Shown one piece after another: positions 1 to 5,808 of a DNA stretch of 8,091 bases. The DNA comes from Kiritimatiellales bacterium. Lineage in GTDB: Bacteria; Verrucomicrobiota; Kiritimatiellia; Kiritimatiellales; Pontiellaceae. Where the stretch lies: contig DAOVNC010000148.1 in assembly GCA_030630445.1 (NCBI GenBank), positions 1 to 8,091 of the forward strand, given 5' to 3'. Under the pieces are notes generated by a model. That model made no database searches and was not told where the DNA came from. It saw only the letters and a program-made list of their open reading frames with translations. The translations under genes and the position numbers were made by a program. Positions within the stretch are counted from its first letter, which is position 1. The number at the start of each line of letters is the position of its first letter.

Positions 1-500
1 CCCGCATTGATCGCCTCGATCTTGGCCATGACGTTGTTGAGATAGTTTAGGCTCTTGACGCGCGGATTGAGCGCCTCGGTATGGTTGCGCACCGTCCCGG
101 CGGTGATGATCTTCAGGCCGCTTTCATAGAGATCCTGTGGATAGAGCTCGATCTTGGCCGCGATGATGATGACCTCGGCTTTCTTGCAGAGATAAGGGTT
201 CAGCCCCAACGTGCCTTTGCCGCGCGTAACCACAAGACGGATGTAGCCATCGTCAATATCATTGGCTTTACAGGTGTCGACAACCGCCTGCGACATCTCC
301 TGCTTGGTCATTGGGATTTCAAGCGCAATGGCCTTGGCCGAGTCGTAGAGCCGGTCAATGTGTCCATCGAGCAGGAACACCCGTCCGTTATATGCGCGGA
401 TGCCCTCGAACACCCCGTCGCCGTAAAGAAGCCCATGATCGAAAACCGACACCACCGCATCTTTTTCATCCACAAGCTTGCCGCTTAAAAATATTTTCAT
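1..500 (-). CDS. ilvE: Branched-chain amino acid aminotransferase (class IV, PLP), C-terminus cut off by window edge
   Basis: Reading leftward from the ATG at 498-500 gives 166 uninterrupted codons that run off the left edge. The protein begins MKIFLSGKLV and contains VFDHGLLYGDGVFEGIRAYNG (residues about 19-39), the class IV aminotransferase N-terminal signature. HIDRL follows, with the expected phosphate-binding Arg50. NPRVKSLNYLNNVMAK (about 145-160) carries the PLP lysine, K149. The family reversibly transfers the amino group between Leu/Ile/Val and 2-oxoglutarate in the cytoplasm; the last step of branched-chain synthesis is its usual role. The start is supported by GGAG in TTTTTGGAG, nine bases upstream of the ATG. 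A repeat lies about 20 bases upstream, between this gene and the GxxExxY gene. A D-amino-acid transaminase or aminodeoxychorismate lyase has the same fold, but the GLLYGDGVFEG/KSLNYLN combination favours IlvE. The missing C-terminal half prevents certainty. Confidence 0.92.
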   Translation of the reverse strand, partial: MKIFLSGKLVDEKDAVVSVFDHGLLYGDGVFEGIRAYNGRVFLLDGHIDRLYDSAKAIALEIPMTKQEMSQAVVDTCKANDIDDGYIRLVVTRGKGTLGLNPYLCKKAEVIIIAAKIELYPQDLYESGLKIITAGTVRNHTEALNPRVKSLNYLNNVMAKIEAINA

Positions 501-520
501 TTCCAAAATCTCCAAAAATT

Positions 521-554
521 AGAACCACAGATAAACACCGATGGACACGGATAG
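521..554 (+). repeat. Left terminal inverted repeat of the GxxExxY unit, 10-bp phased
   Basis: The sequence starts AGAACCACAGAT and is built of three 10-base units, CACAGATAAA, CACCGATGGA and CACGGATAGC, at exact 10-base spacing (526-555). An inverted copy lies at 914-948. The two arms match at 26 of 34 positions by eye, and their outer 12 bases are identical. The inner end runs into the stop codon of the GxxExxY gene (555-557). The outer end is 20 bases from the ilvE start codon, so it sits in the ilvE leader. It is non-coding here. Confidence 0.8.
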
Positions 555-938
555 CTACAGGGCTACTCGCTTCCATTCAAGCTTAGCTTTCTTAAAATTA
601 ATAATCAGGCCCACCTTGTGGCCTGTGATTTTAAGGTAATTTAGCATCTGACCCATTTCATGGTCGGTGATGCGATCAATCACTTTTGCATCAACAACGA
701 TCTTGTCGAAAACAATAAGGTCGGGAATATATTCACCAACCTGTACCTCCTTATAGAGAACCTTGTAGCGGGCTTGCTGGACATAGGGGATATTCCTTAG
801 CCCAAACTCCACGCACAATGCGTTTTCATAAGGTTTTTCGAGCAAACCATGCCCAAGCTCATTTAAAACCTCCATCGAACAGCCAATGATCGAGCGTGTC
901 TCATCCTTGTATTCAAATCTGTGTCTATCTGCGTCCAT
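555..938 (-). CDS. GxxExxY protein, PD-(D/E)XK nuclease-like fold
   Basis: This is a 127-residue protein of full family length. The family signature is GLLEKPY (G31, E34, Y37). It is followed by PDLIVFDKIVVDAK, which has the PD...D-x-K arrangement of the PD-(D/E)XK superfamily (D73, D83, K85). The C-terminal block, about residues 94-115, has E94, Q97, LNYLK and KVGLIINF, typical of the family. Most members have E-L-K where this one has D-A-K. The biological role of GxxExxY proteins is not established; nucleic-acid cleavage is only suggested by the fold. The ATG at 936-938 lies inside the right-hand repeat and has no convincing Shine-Dalgarno. It is nine bases after the lolD stop, so translational coupling is possible. 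No other in-frame ATG occurs before codon 22, which is too late to keep the whole domain. Inverted repeats on both sides suggest the gene travels as a unit. Confidence 0.88.
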   Translation of the reverse strand: MDADRHRFEYKDETRSIIGCSMEVLNELGHGLLEKPYENALCVEFGLRNIPYVQQARYKVLYKEVQVGEYIPDLIVFDKIVVDAKVIDRITDHEMGQMLNYLKITGHKVGLIINFKKAKLEWKRVAL

Positions 939-948
939 CTGTGGTTCT
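914..948 (-). repeat. Right terminal inverted repeat of the GxxExxY unit, 10-bp phased
   Basis: On the minus strand the sequence begins AGAACCACAGAT and continues as 10-base units CACAGATGGA, CGCAGATAGA and CACAGATTTG (943 down to 914). It is the inverted partner of 521-554. Its first base is the last base of the lolD stop codon. The start codon and first eight codons of the GxxExxY gene (MDADRHRF) are read from the repeat itself. Confidence 0.8.
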
Positions 949-1616
949 TAAACCAGCAATCCGTCTTTCAGGACAAGTTGGCGCGAACACCGCGCGGCCA
1001 CATCCCGACTATGGGTAACGAGCACGAGAGTATGCCCTCTGCTTTCGACCAGTTGAAACAAATAGTGCAGAACTTTATCACCCGTCTTCGAGTCCAGGTT
1101 CCCCGTCGGTTCGTCGCAAAAAATAATGTCCGGCTCATTCATCAGCGCGCGCGCCAAAGCCACCCGTTGCTGTTCGCCGCCGGATAGCTCCTGCGGGCGA
1201 TGTCCAATGCGTTCGCCCAGCCCCACTTCCGTCAAAAGCTCGGTGGCCCGAGCCTTTGCATCGCCCGTTGCACGCACCGCCATGGATGGCAGGGCGACGT
1301 TTTCAAGGATGTCCAGCTCGGGAAGCAGGTGGAACGACTGGAAGACAAAGCCAACGTTTTCCGCGCGGAAGCGGGAACGCCGCGCGGACGACATTCCGTA
1401 GACGCTCTGCCCTTTGAAGTGGACCTTTCCACTTTTCGGATTATCCAGCCCTCCGAGCACATGCAGCAGCGTGCTCTTTCCTGAACCGCTCTCCCCCATG
1501 ATCGAAAGCGTCTCGCCTTCCCCAACCCCGAGCGACACGCCTTTCAAGACATCCAGCGTTGTCTTGCCAATGGTGTAGCTGCGTTCGATATTCTCTGCCT
1601 GCAGAATAGTGTTCAT
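948..1616 (-). CDS. lolD: ABC transporter ATP-binding protein, LolD/MacB type
   Basis: This 222-residue ATPase has the complete nucleotide-binding set. Walker A is GESGSGKST (41-49), the Q-loop glutamine is Q93 in VFQSFHLLP, the signature is LSGGEQQR (144-151), Walker B is IIFCDEP with catalytic E169, the D-loop is GNLD (172-175) and the H-loop is H202. The GLDNPKSG and FQSFHLLPEL stretches and the lack of extra domains place it in the LolD/MacB/FtsE group. This group powers lipoprotein release from the inner membrane or peptide/drug export. LolD is the best guess, but no LolC/E or MacB permease is in the window, so the substrate is unproven. The start at 1614-1616 is preceded by ATTGGAATCATT; its GGA is the only Shine-Dalgarno candidate and lies in the last heptamer of the neighbouring repeat. 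The stop codon abuts the GxxExxY unit. Confidence 0.9.
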   Translation of the reverse strand: MNTILQAENIERSYTIGKTTLDVLKGVSLGVGEGETLSIMGESGSGKSTLLHVLGGLDNPKSGKVHFKGQSVYGMSSARRSRFRAENVGFVFQSFHLLPELDILENVALPSMAVRATGDAKARATELLTEVGLGERIGHRPQELSGGEQQRVALARALMNEPDIIFCDEPTGNLDSKTGDKVLHYLFQLVESRGHTLVLVTHSRDVAARCSRQLVLKDGLLV

Positions 1617-1621
1617 AATGA

Positions 1622-1757
1622 TTCCAATATCTAAGCACCAAACCCTAAATCCTAAACAAGCTCAAAAAAAACAAAATTCAATTTCAAAACTGCATCTTCC
1701 TTTAAATTTGACGCATTGGATTTTATTTAGGATTTAAATGTTCGGATTTAGGATTTC
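1622..1757. repeat. AT-rich intergenic element with 7-bp-phased inverted ends
   Basis: This non-coding stretch fills the gap between glmM and lolD. At the lolD end the minus strand reads TTTAGGA, TTTAGGG, TTTGGTG, CTTAGAT, ATTGGAA in consecutive heptamers (1656 down to 1622). At the glmM end the plus strand reads TTAGGAT, TTAAATG, TTCGGAT, TTAGGAT in consecutive heptamers (1727-1754). The arms are inverted: TAAATCCTAAA at 1646-1656 is the exact complement of TTTAGGATTTA at 1726-1736, and a second TTTAGGATTT lies at 1747-1756. The core (about 1661-1724) is A/T-rich with no open frame. The element starts at the glmM stop codon. No clear terminator or promoter was found in it, although the arms could pair in RNA. 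Confidence 0.65.
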
Positions 1758-3119
1758 TCAGCCAATGGTGGCTTTGACAACATTCGCGAGGCGTTTGGCG
1801 ATTTCGTTGGTTTGCTCCTGGGTCGGTCCCTCCACCATAACGCGGCACATGGGCTGGGTGCCGGAATAGCGAATGAGCACCCGGCCCTTATCGGCCAGCT
1901 CGGCTTCGGCTTCGGCGATGGCCTCCTGTAGTTTTCCGATCTCTGGAATCGGCGGCTTTTCGGAGACATCCACATTGATCAACACCTGCGGGAACACATC
2001 CATCACCGCGGCCAGGCTGGAGAGTGGTTTCCCGGTTTCCCGCATGATGCCCAGCAACTGGAGCGCAGAGACGATGCCGTCGCCGGTGGTGTGGTAGTTA
2101 TGGAAAATAATATGGCCGGAATCCTCCCCCCCGAGTACGGCGTCTTTTTCCTGCATCAACTCAAGCACACAGCGGTCGCCCACATCGGAAACTTCGGTTT
2201 CAATCCCAAGCTCCTTGAGCGCCACGTGGAAGCCGATGTTGCTCATCACCGTGCCGACCACCAAGTTGTTTTTCAGCAGTCCGTTGTCCTTGTAGTGCTT
2301 CGTGCAGATGGCAATGATCTGGTCGCCCGTCAGCTCTTTCCCCTTTTCGTCGACGGCAATCAAACGATCGCCATCCCCATCAAAGGCAAGTCCCACATCG
2401 GCATTCAACCCCTTCACCTTGGTGCGCAGATCCTGCGTATGCTGCGAGCCGCAGTCGTCGTTGATGTTCGTGCCGTTTGGCTCGGCGTGGATGGTGGCCA
2501 CATCCGCACCCAGTTCGGAAAAGATGAGCGGCGCGCATTTGTAGGTTGCCCCGTTGGAGCAGTCGAGCACCACTTTCATGCCATCGAGCGTCTTGCCGTC
2601 CGGGAAGGTGTTCTTGCAAAATTCAATGTAGCGCCCCATCGCGTCGTCGATGCGCCTGGCTTTGCCAACCTCCTGCGCCACCGGGCGTATGTTGTTGATG
2701 CGCCCGGTCAGCACGAGATCCTCGATCTCCTCCTCCAGTTCGTCGGCCAGCTTGTAGCCGGTGCGCGCAAAGATCTTGATGCCGTTGTCGAAATAGGGGT
2801 TGTGCGAGGCGGAAATCACGATGCCTGCGTCGGCGCGCATGCTCTGGGTGATGAAGGCCACGGCCGGGGTTGGGATCGGGCCAAGCAGCAGCACATCCAC
2901 CCCCATCGAAGTAATGCCGGCCGTCAGCGCGTTTTCCAGCATGTAGCCACTCAACCGGGTGTCCTTTCCAATGATAATGCGCGGACGCGTCCCTTTCTCC
3001 GCATGGTGCTCCTTGCAGGTATAGGCCGTGGCGCGCCCAATCTGCAGCACCATTTCCGCCGTCATATCCCCTTCGTTCGCCATCCCGCGAACGCCGTCGG
3101 TTCCAAATAGTTTTCCCAT
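1758..3119 (-). CDS. glmM: Phosphoglucosamine mutase
   Basis: This 453-residue protein is full length for GlmM, which interconverts glucosamine-6-phosphate and glucosamine-1-phosphate in the cytoplasm on the route to UDP-GlcNAc. The N-terminus FGTDGVRG (5-12) is the GlmM/phosphohexomutase hallmark. The phosphoserine loop is ISASHNP (102-108) with catalytic S105. The metal loop is DGDGDR (247-252), and the sugar-binding loop is GGEDSGH (330-336). The C-terminal phosphate loop is RYSGTQPMCRVMVEG (417-431). Here Q422 replaces the glutamate normal in the SGTEP motif; everything else is intact. The ATG at 3117-3119 begins MGKLFGTDGVRG, the usual family start. It is 11 bases after the stop of the beta-helix protein and has only a weak AGG upstream, fitting operon translation. 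A hexose-specific mutase is less likely given the FGTDGVRG start. Confidence 0.96.
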   Translation of the reverse strand: MGKLFGTDGVRGMANEGDMTAEMVLQIGRATAYTCKEHHAEKGTRPRIIIGKDTRLSGYMLENALTAGITSMGVDVLLLGPIPTPAVAFITQSMRADAGIVISASHNPYFDNGIKIFARTGYKLADELEEEIEDLVLTGRINNIRPVAQEVGKARRIDDAMGRYIEFCKNTFPDGKTLDGMKVVLDCSNGATYKCAPLIFSELGADVATIHAEPNGTNINDDCGSQHTQDLRTKVKGLNADVGLAFDGDGDRLIAVDEKGKELTGDQIIAICTKHYKDNGLLKNNLVVGTVMSNIGFHVALKELGIETEVSDVGDRCVLELMQEKDAVLGGEDSGHIIFHNYHTTGDGIVSALQLLGIMRETGKPLSSLAAVMDVFPQVLINVDVSEKPPIPEIGKLQEAIAEAEAELADKGRVLIRYSGTQPMCRVMVEGPTQEQTNEIAKRLANVVKATIG

Positions 3120-3130
3120 AGGTATAGTGC

Positions 3131-4321
3131 CTAGTTTGATTGCGGAGGCCAGAGCTTGGCGACCTCCTCGACCATGGATTGCAACCAGGTTTGTCCGGCC
3201 TGCCGGCTTTCGGGATCCAAATCCTGGATGGTTTCCGTGTATGCGCCACCGACCGGAATGCTTTCGAGCGCGGCGAGGAAGTCCTCTTTGGCCCTGGTGT
3301 TTTCGGCCCAGTCGGATTGCTTCAACTCAAACTCCATGCTGGCCCACGAATTGTGGAACATCCGCTGCGAGGCAATGATCCTTTCGGGTGCATCGGACTG
3401 TTTTTCAAGTTCTCGAATGGAGGTCTTCATGTTTTGCGCGAGTTCGCCGAGCCGCTTGATGCGCTCGGCTAGCACGAGTTCGAGGTTCCTCTGTCCACCT
3501 TCGTAGCACGCCTTGTCGAACTCGTCGCGGCACATGAAGGTCTGCCGCACATTGCGATACCATTCCTTCAGCGCAACAATGTTTCCGATGTAGCGCAGGT
3601 TGTTTCCGACAATCCGGTCGATCTTTCGGTAGACGCCGGTTTCGTACGGACGCGTGGCCGGGTCCGGCGATACAGGGATATGCAGCTGGTTTTCCTCGTC
3701 GATGTCCCGCCGGCAAATGCCGCCCGCCGCGACCACGGTGCCGTAGGCGATGTGCGCAGGACCGATCAAGCCCCCCTGCCCGCCAAGGAAGATCGCTTTC
3801 TTGTCAAGAAACACACCTTGCGGCACATCACCGACCAACGAGGCGGTCGCCTTGTCCTGATGCGGGGTATAGTTGAAATGGATATAGGAGGAACCGACTT
3901 CGGAGTGGTTTTTACGGCTGGTTCCGCCCGCCATGAGGATATCGCAAAAATTGACTAGGCTGCCGAGCGTGGTGAACGGCATTAGGATGGTTTGCTTGAG
4001 TCCGACGGTGTGCGCGCCGCTGGCCGCCTCTTCGAGAATGGTTCCGGCACGGACGTGCGCGCCGCTGCCCATGTTGGCGCCGTCGAAAAAAGCGGCCCCG
4101 GAAAAATAGCCGCCCCTCAACTCGACGTTGCGGCCCAGCTGGCAGTTTTCGAGGACGACGGGGGCCTCGGCCCCGATCGTGCTGCCCGGACCGATGGACG
4201 TTTCCGAACCGGCAATACGGCAGCCCCGGTGTATGGACGCGTCGGCGGCAATGCGCGCGAGATCCACATCGCCCGCCACGGCAACGCCCCTTTCCATCCA
4301 CACATCTTGACTATGGTGCAT
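3131..4321 (-). CDS. GlmU-like left-handed beta-helix protein with helical C-terminal tail
   Basis: This 396-residue protein has no nucleotidyltransferase domain. Residues about 18-205 are hexapeptide-type beta-helix turns, with recurring I/V-G-x-x motifs such as IGPGSTIG, LGRNVEL and IGPAHIAYGTVVAAG. The central block HTVGLKQTILMPFTTLG, FCDILMAGGTSRKNHSEVG and HFNYTPHQDKATASLVGD (about 104-165) resembles the acetyltransferase active-site region of GlmU (compare NYDG...KHKT). Residues about 235-396 are charged and helical, ending in SMVEEVAKLWPP. I recall similar proteins annotated as UDP-N-acetylglucosamine pyrophosphorylase-related, but the uridylyl-transfer motif is absent, so that name would mislead. 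Lying 11 bases before glmM, it may acetylate or bind an amino sugar phosphate; this is inference from context. CGGAG at 4331-4335, nine bases before the ATG, supports the start. No signal peptide is visible, so it is probably cytoplasmic. Confidence 0.8.
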   Translation of the reverse strand: MHHSQDVWMERGVAVAGDVDLARIAADASIHRGCRIAGSETSIGPGSTIGAEAPVVLENCQLGRNVELRGGYFSGAAFFDGANMGSGAHVRAGTILEEAASGAHTVGLKQTILMPFTTLGSLVNFCDILMAGGTSRKNHSEVGSSYIHFNYTPHQDKATASLVGDVPQGVFLDKKAIFLGGQGGLIGPAHIAYGTVVAAGGICRRDIDEENQLHIPVSPDPATRPYETGVYRKIDRIVGNNLRYIGNIVALKEWYRNVRQTFMCRDEFDKACYEGGQRNLELVLAERIKRLGELAQNMKTSIRELEKQSDAPERIIASQRMFHNSWASMEFELKQSDWAENTRAKEDFLAALESIPVGGAYTETIQDLDPESRQAGQTWLQSMVEEVAKLWPPQSN

Positions 4322-4358
4322 CCGTTGAAACTCCGTCCGGGGATCCCTGAAGAATACG

Positions 4359-5495
4359 TTATTTAACGACTCCGAAAACCGGGCCCTCGAGGGTTACTTG
4401 ATTGGGGTTGATTTTCATTTGTCCGATCAGTTCCTGATTATCGGGGATCTCCTTGGTCTTGAAGACCGGAAGAACCGGACGGGTGCCTGTTATGGTTTCA
4501 TCCCCTTCCTTGTAGGAATAGGAAGCCTGCCTGTATTGCACGCCCCTCTTCTCGATCAGCAATTGAAATGAAGAGATGTTGCCGACATCGCCCAAGAGCA
4601 CCTCCATTTTCACCGGCTCATCTTTGGTTAGCCTGAACCAATCGCCAATAAACAACCGTTGACCTCCAATGGGATATTTCCGGTTGTTGTCGGCATCGCT
4701 GGTCCAGCCTGTGTACAGCTTCGACCTGTACGGTTCAAAACTTGCGTCCATGACCAACCGCTTTTTTATCCGTACCAGCAAAATGTCATCCCCATAGCCC
4801 ATGAAACGGTAGTGACCGGTTTCCGGTGCGGAAATGTGCCCCTCGTAGTAGGCTGCCCAGAAGACGGCTTCAACCGTATCCGACACCCCGAAAGCCTCGG
4901 TGACTTTGGAGGACGAAATCGTAGGAATCATGAAAAAGGTGGCATACTTCTTTTTTGGGGCCTGGAAATACTCGTCCAACCGGCCCAGATTCCATCCCTT
5001 GGCAAAGGAGGCAAGCGCTGCATAGAAACGGCCTTGATCCATGCCTGTTGGTTTGCCCTTGTACGATTGTTTCAGGTCGTAGAACGTGCCGGTAAGTTCG
5101 TTGCCGCCCATGGACTTGTTTCCACCAAACAGATCCCCTATGTCCATGTCGAACCCTAGGCTTCCGAGTCCATCTCCGCCCATGTTGCCCAAACCGCCCT
5201 TCACCCCGGTAATCTCCGGCATTTTTATGTCGGTAAAGGTTTTTTGCTGGGAAACGATTCGCTTGCGCAACCGGGGTTTTGGCTTCCGCTTTTTCACATC
5301 CACCGGAACCTGGAGCTTTTTCGGTGGCATCTTGGGGCGCTTCATCCGCTTGGCTACGAAGTCCGGTTCCGGTTTTATAATCACCTTTACCGCCACAAAC
5401 GAAATGGCCACAACAATTAGAACGGCGTGGATTGCCAGACTGACGACCAACGCGCTGGATTTTGAATGATTTGCAAAAAAACGTTTTTTTCCCAC
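4359..5495 (-). CDS. TonB-like N-terminal anchor fused to a PA14-like domain
   Basis: This 378-residue protein starts with a short basic segment and one membrane helix (about 14-38, SALVVSLAIHAVLIVVAISF). The helix carries the SxxxH motif of TonB (S19, H23), which in TonB contacts ExbB/ExbD. A Lys/Pro-rich basic linker follows (about 42-80), then a glycine-rich stretch (98-133). The C-terminal half (about 134-320) looks PA14-like: VFWAAYYEGHISAPETGHYRF (211-231) followed by GDDILLVRI and later SKLYTGW. PA14 domains are beta-barrels often tied to carbohydrate binding. The usual TonB C-terminal domain is absent. The protein is expected in the inner membrane with the bulk in the periplasm. The start is GTG (5493-5495), supported by AAGGAG eight bases upstream; the ATG at 5501-5503 touches that site and is out of frame. 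A good promoter lies upstream and the beta-helix gene 37 bases downstream. Confidence 0.8.
   Translation of the reverse strand: MGKKRFFANHSKSSALVVSLAIHAVLIVVAISFVAVKVIIKPEPDFVAKRMKRPKMPPKKLQVPVDVKKRKPKPRLRKRIVSQQKTFTDIKMPEITGVKGGLGNMGGDGLGSLGFDMDIGDLFGGNKSMGGNELTGTFYDLKQSYKGKPTGMDQGRFYAALASFAKGWNLGRLDEYFQAPKKKYATFFMIPTISSSKVTEAFGVSDTVEAVFWAAYYEGHISAPETGHYRFMGYGDDILLVRIKKRLVMDASFEPYRSKLYTGWTSDADNNRKYPIGGQRLFIGDWFRLTKDEPVKMEVLLGDVGNISSFQLLIEKRGVQYRQASYSYKEGDETITGTRPVLPVFKTKEIPDNQELIGQMKINPNQVTLEGPVFGVVK
5475..5490. repeat. 16-base perfect palindrome AAAAAAACGTTTTTTT in the start of the TonB-like gene
   Basis: Seven A, CG, seven T form an exact palindrome covering codons 2-7 of the TonB/PA14 gene. 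It is also a pair of homopolymer runs, which are prone to replication or transcription slippage. A weak mRNA hairpin close to the start codon is possible. Its function is unknown and it may be chance in a Lys/Phe codon stretch. Confidence 0.45.
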
Positions 5496-5503
5496 TTAGA
5501 CAT

Positions 5504-5510
5504 CTCCTTC
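5504..5510 (-). promoter_or_regulatory. Shine-Dalgarno deciding the GTG start of the TonB-like gene
   Basis: The minus strand reads GAAGGAG, then ATGTCTAA, then GTG. The eight-base gap suits the GTG at 5493-5495. The ATG immediately after GGAG is too close to be used and lies in another frame. Confidence 0.75.
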
Positions 5511-5571
5511 AATAAAACATCTAGCCACTGAAGCCATGGAACCTTTCCGCGACCTCCGAACAATGCGGGAG

Positions 5572-5600
5572 TTTGTAGACTGATTTAGCGTGCGGGTCAA
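5572..5600 (-). promoter_or_regulatory. Sigma70-type promoter for the TonB-like/beta-helix/glmM run
   Basis: The minus strand has TTGACC (5600-5595; five of six to the consensus -35), a 17-base spacer, and TACAAA (5577-5572; four of six to the -10). Transcription would start near 5565, giving a leader of about 70 bases before the GTG start. It lies downstream of the tRNA terminator, so the run seems to be an independent transcription unit. Confidence 0.6.
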
Positions 5601-5673
5601 GGCTTTCACCCCGGGTGCACCTCCTCTTTTTATCTTCGGACAGGATAAAGCGCCATTCGGGCCGCAAACAAAC

Positions 5674-5703
5674 AAAAAAGGGGCAATCCGCATGGATTGC
5701 CCC
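5674..5703 (-). terminator. Intrinsic terminator after tRNA-Val
   Basis: On the minus strand GGGGCAATCC, loop ATGC, GGATTGCCCC form a perfect 10-bp stem (5703-5680). TTTTTT (5679-5674) and further T-rich sequence follow. It begins six bases after the encoded CCA of the tRNA, so it ends that transcript and insulates the TonB-like promoter. Confidence 0.93.
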
Positions 5704-5709
5704 GTAAAA

Positions 5710-5786
5710 TGGTGGGCGGTAAAGGACTCGAACCTTCGACCCCCTGGGTGTAAACCAGGTGCTCTAGCCAACTGAGCTAACCGCCC
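5710..5786 (-). tRNA. tRNA-Val, anticodon TAC
   Basis: The minus strand folds as a complete cloverleaf. The acceptor arms are GGGCGGT and ACCGCCC, the D-loop region is TAGCTCAGTTGG, the anticodon stem is CCTGG/CCAGG with loop TTTACAC (anticodon TAC at 5752-5750), and the T-arm contains GGTTCGAGTCC. Discriminator A (5713) is followed by an encoded CCA (5712-5710). It reads GUA and, with wobble modification, other valine codons. It has its own promoter and terminator and no adjoining tRNA. No integrase or attachment-site duplication was seen next to it. Confidence 0.97.
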
Positions 5787-5808
5787 GTTTCGTTAAAAAC
5801 GAGCGCAC

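Noticed and set aside
81..488. Plus-strand open frame of 135 codons at the left end
   Set aside because: It is antisense to ilvE, whose class IV aminotransferase motifs are unambiguous.
521..948. Target-site duplication flanking the GxxExxY unit
   Set aside because: The bases outside the arms (ATT on the left, TAA on the right) do not give a convincing direct duplication.
1622..1757. Telomere-like repeat or CRISPR array, suggested by TTTAGGG heptamers
   Set aside because: There are only a few degenerate heptamers, in opposing orientation around a unique core. There are no spacer-repeat units, and a plant-type telomere makes no sense in this bacterial context.
2091..3110. Long open frame (339 codons) on the plus strand opposite glmM
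   Set aside because: It is antisense to a clear, full-length glmM with all catalytic motifs. Its translation has no recognisable domain and follows from GC-rich codon bias.
5496..5771. Minus-strand open frame over the tRNA and terminator
   Set aside because: It reads through tRNA-Val and its terminator, so it cannot be a real gene.
5710..5786. tRNA-Val as an integration site
   Set aside because: No integrase gene and no repeated 3' tRNA fragment was seen in the window.
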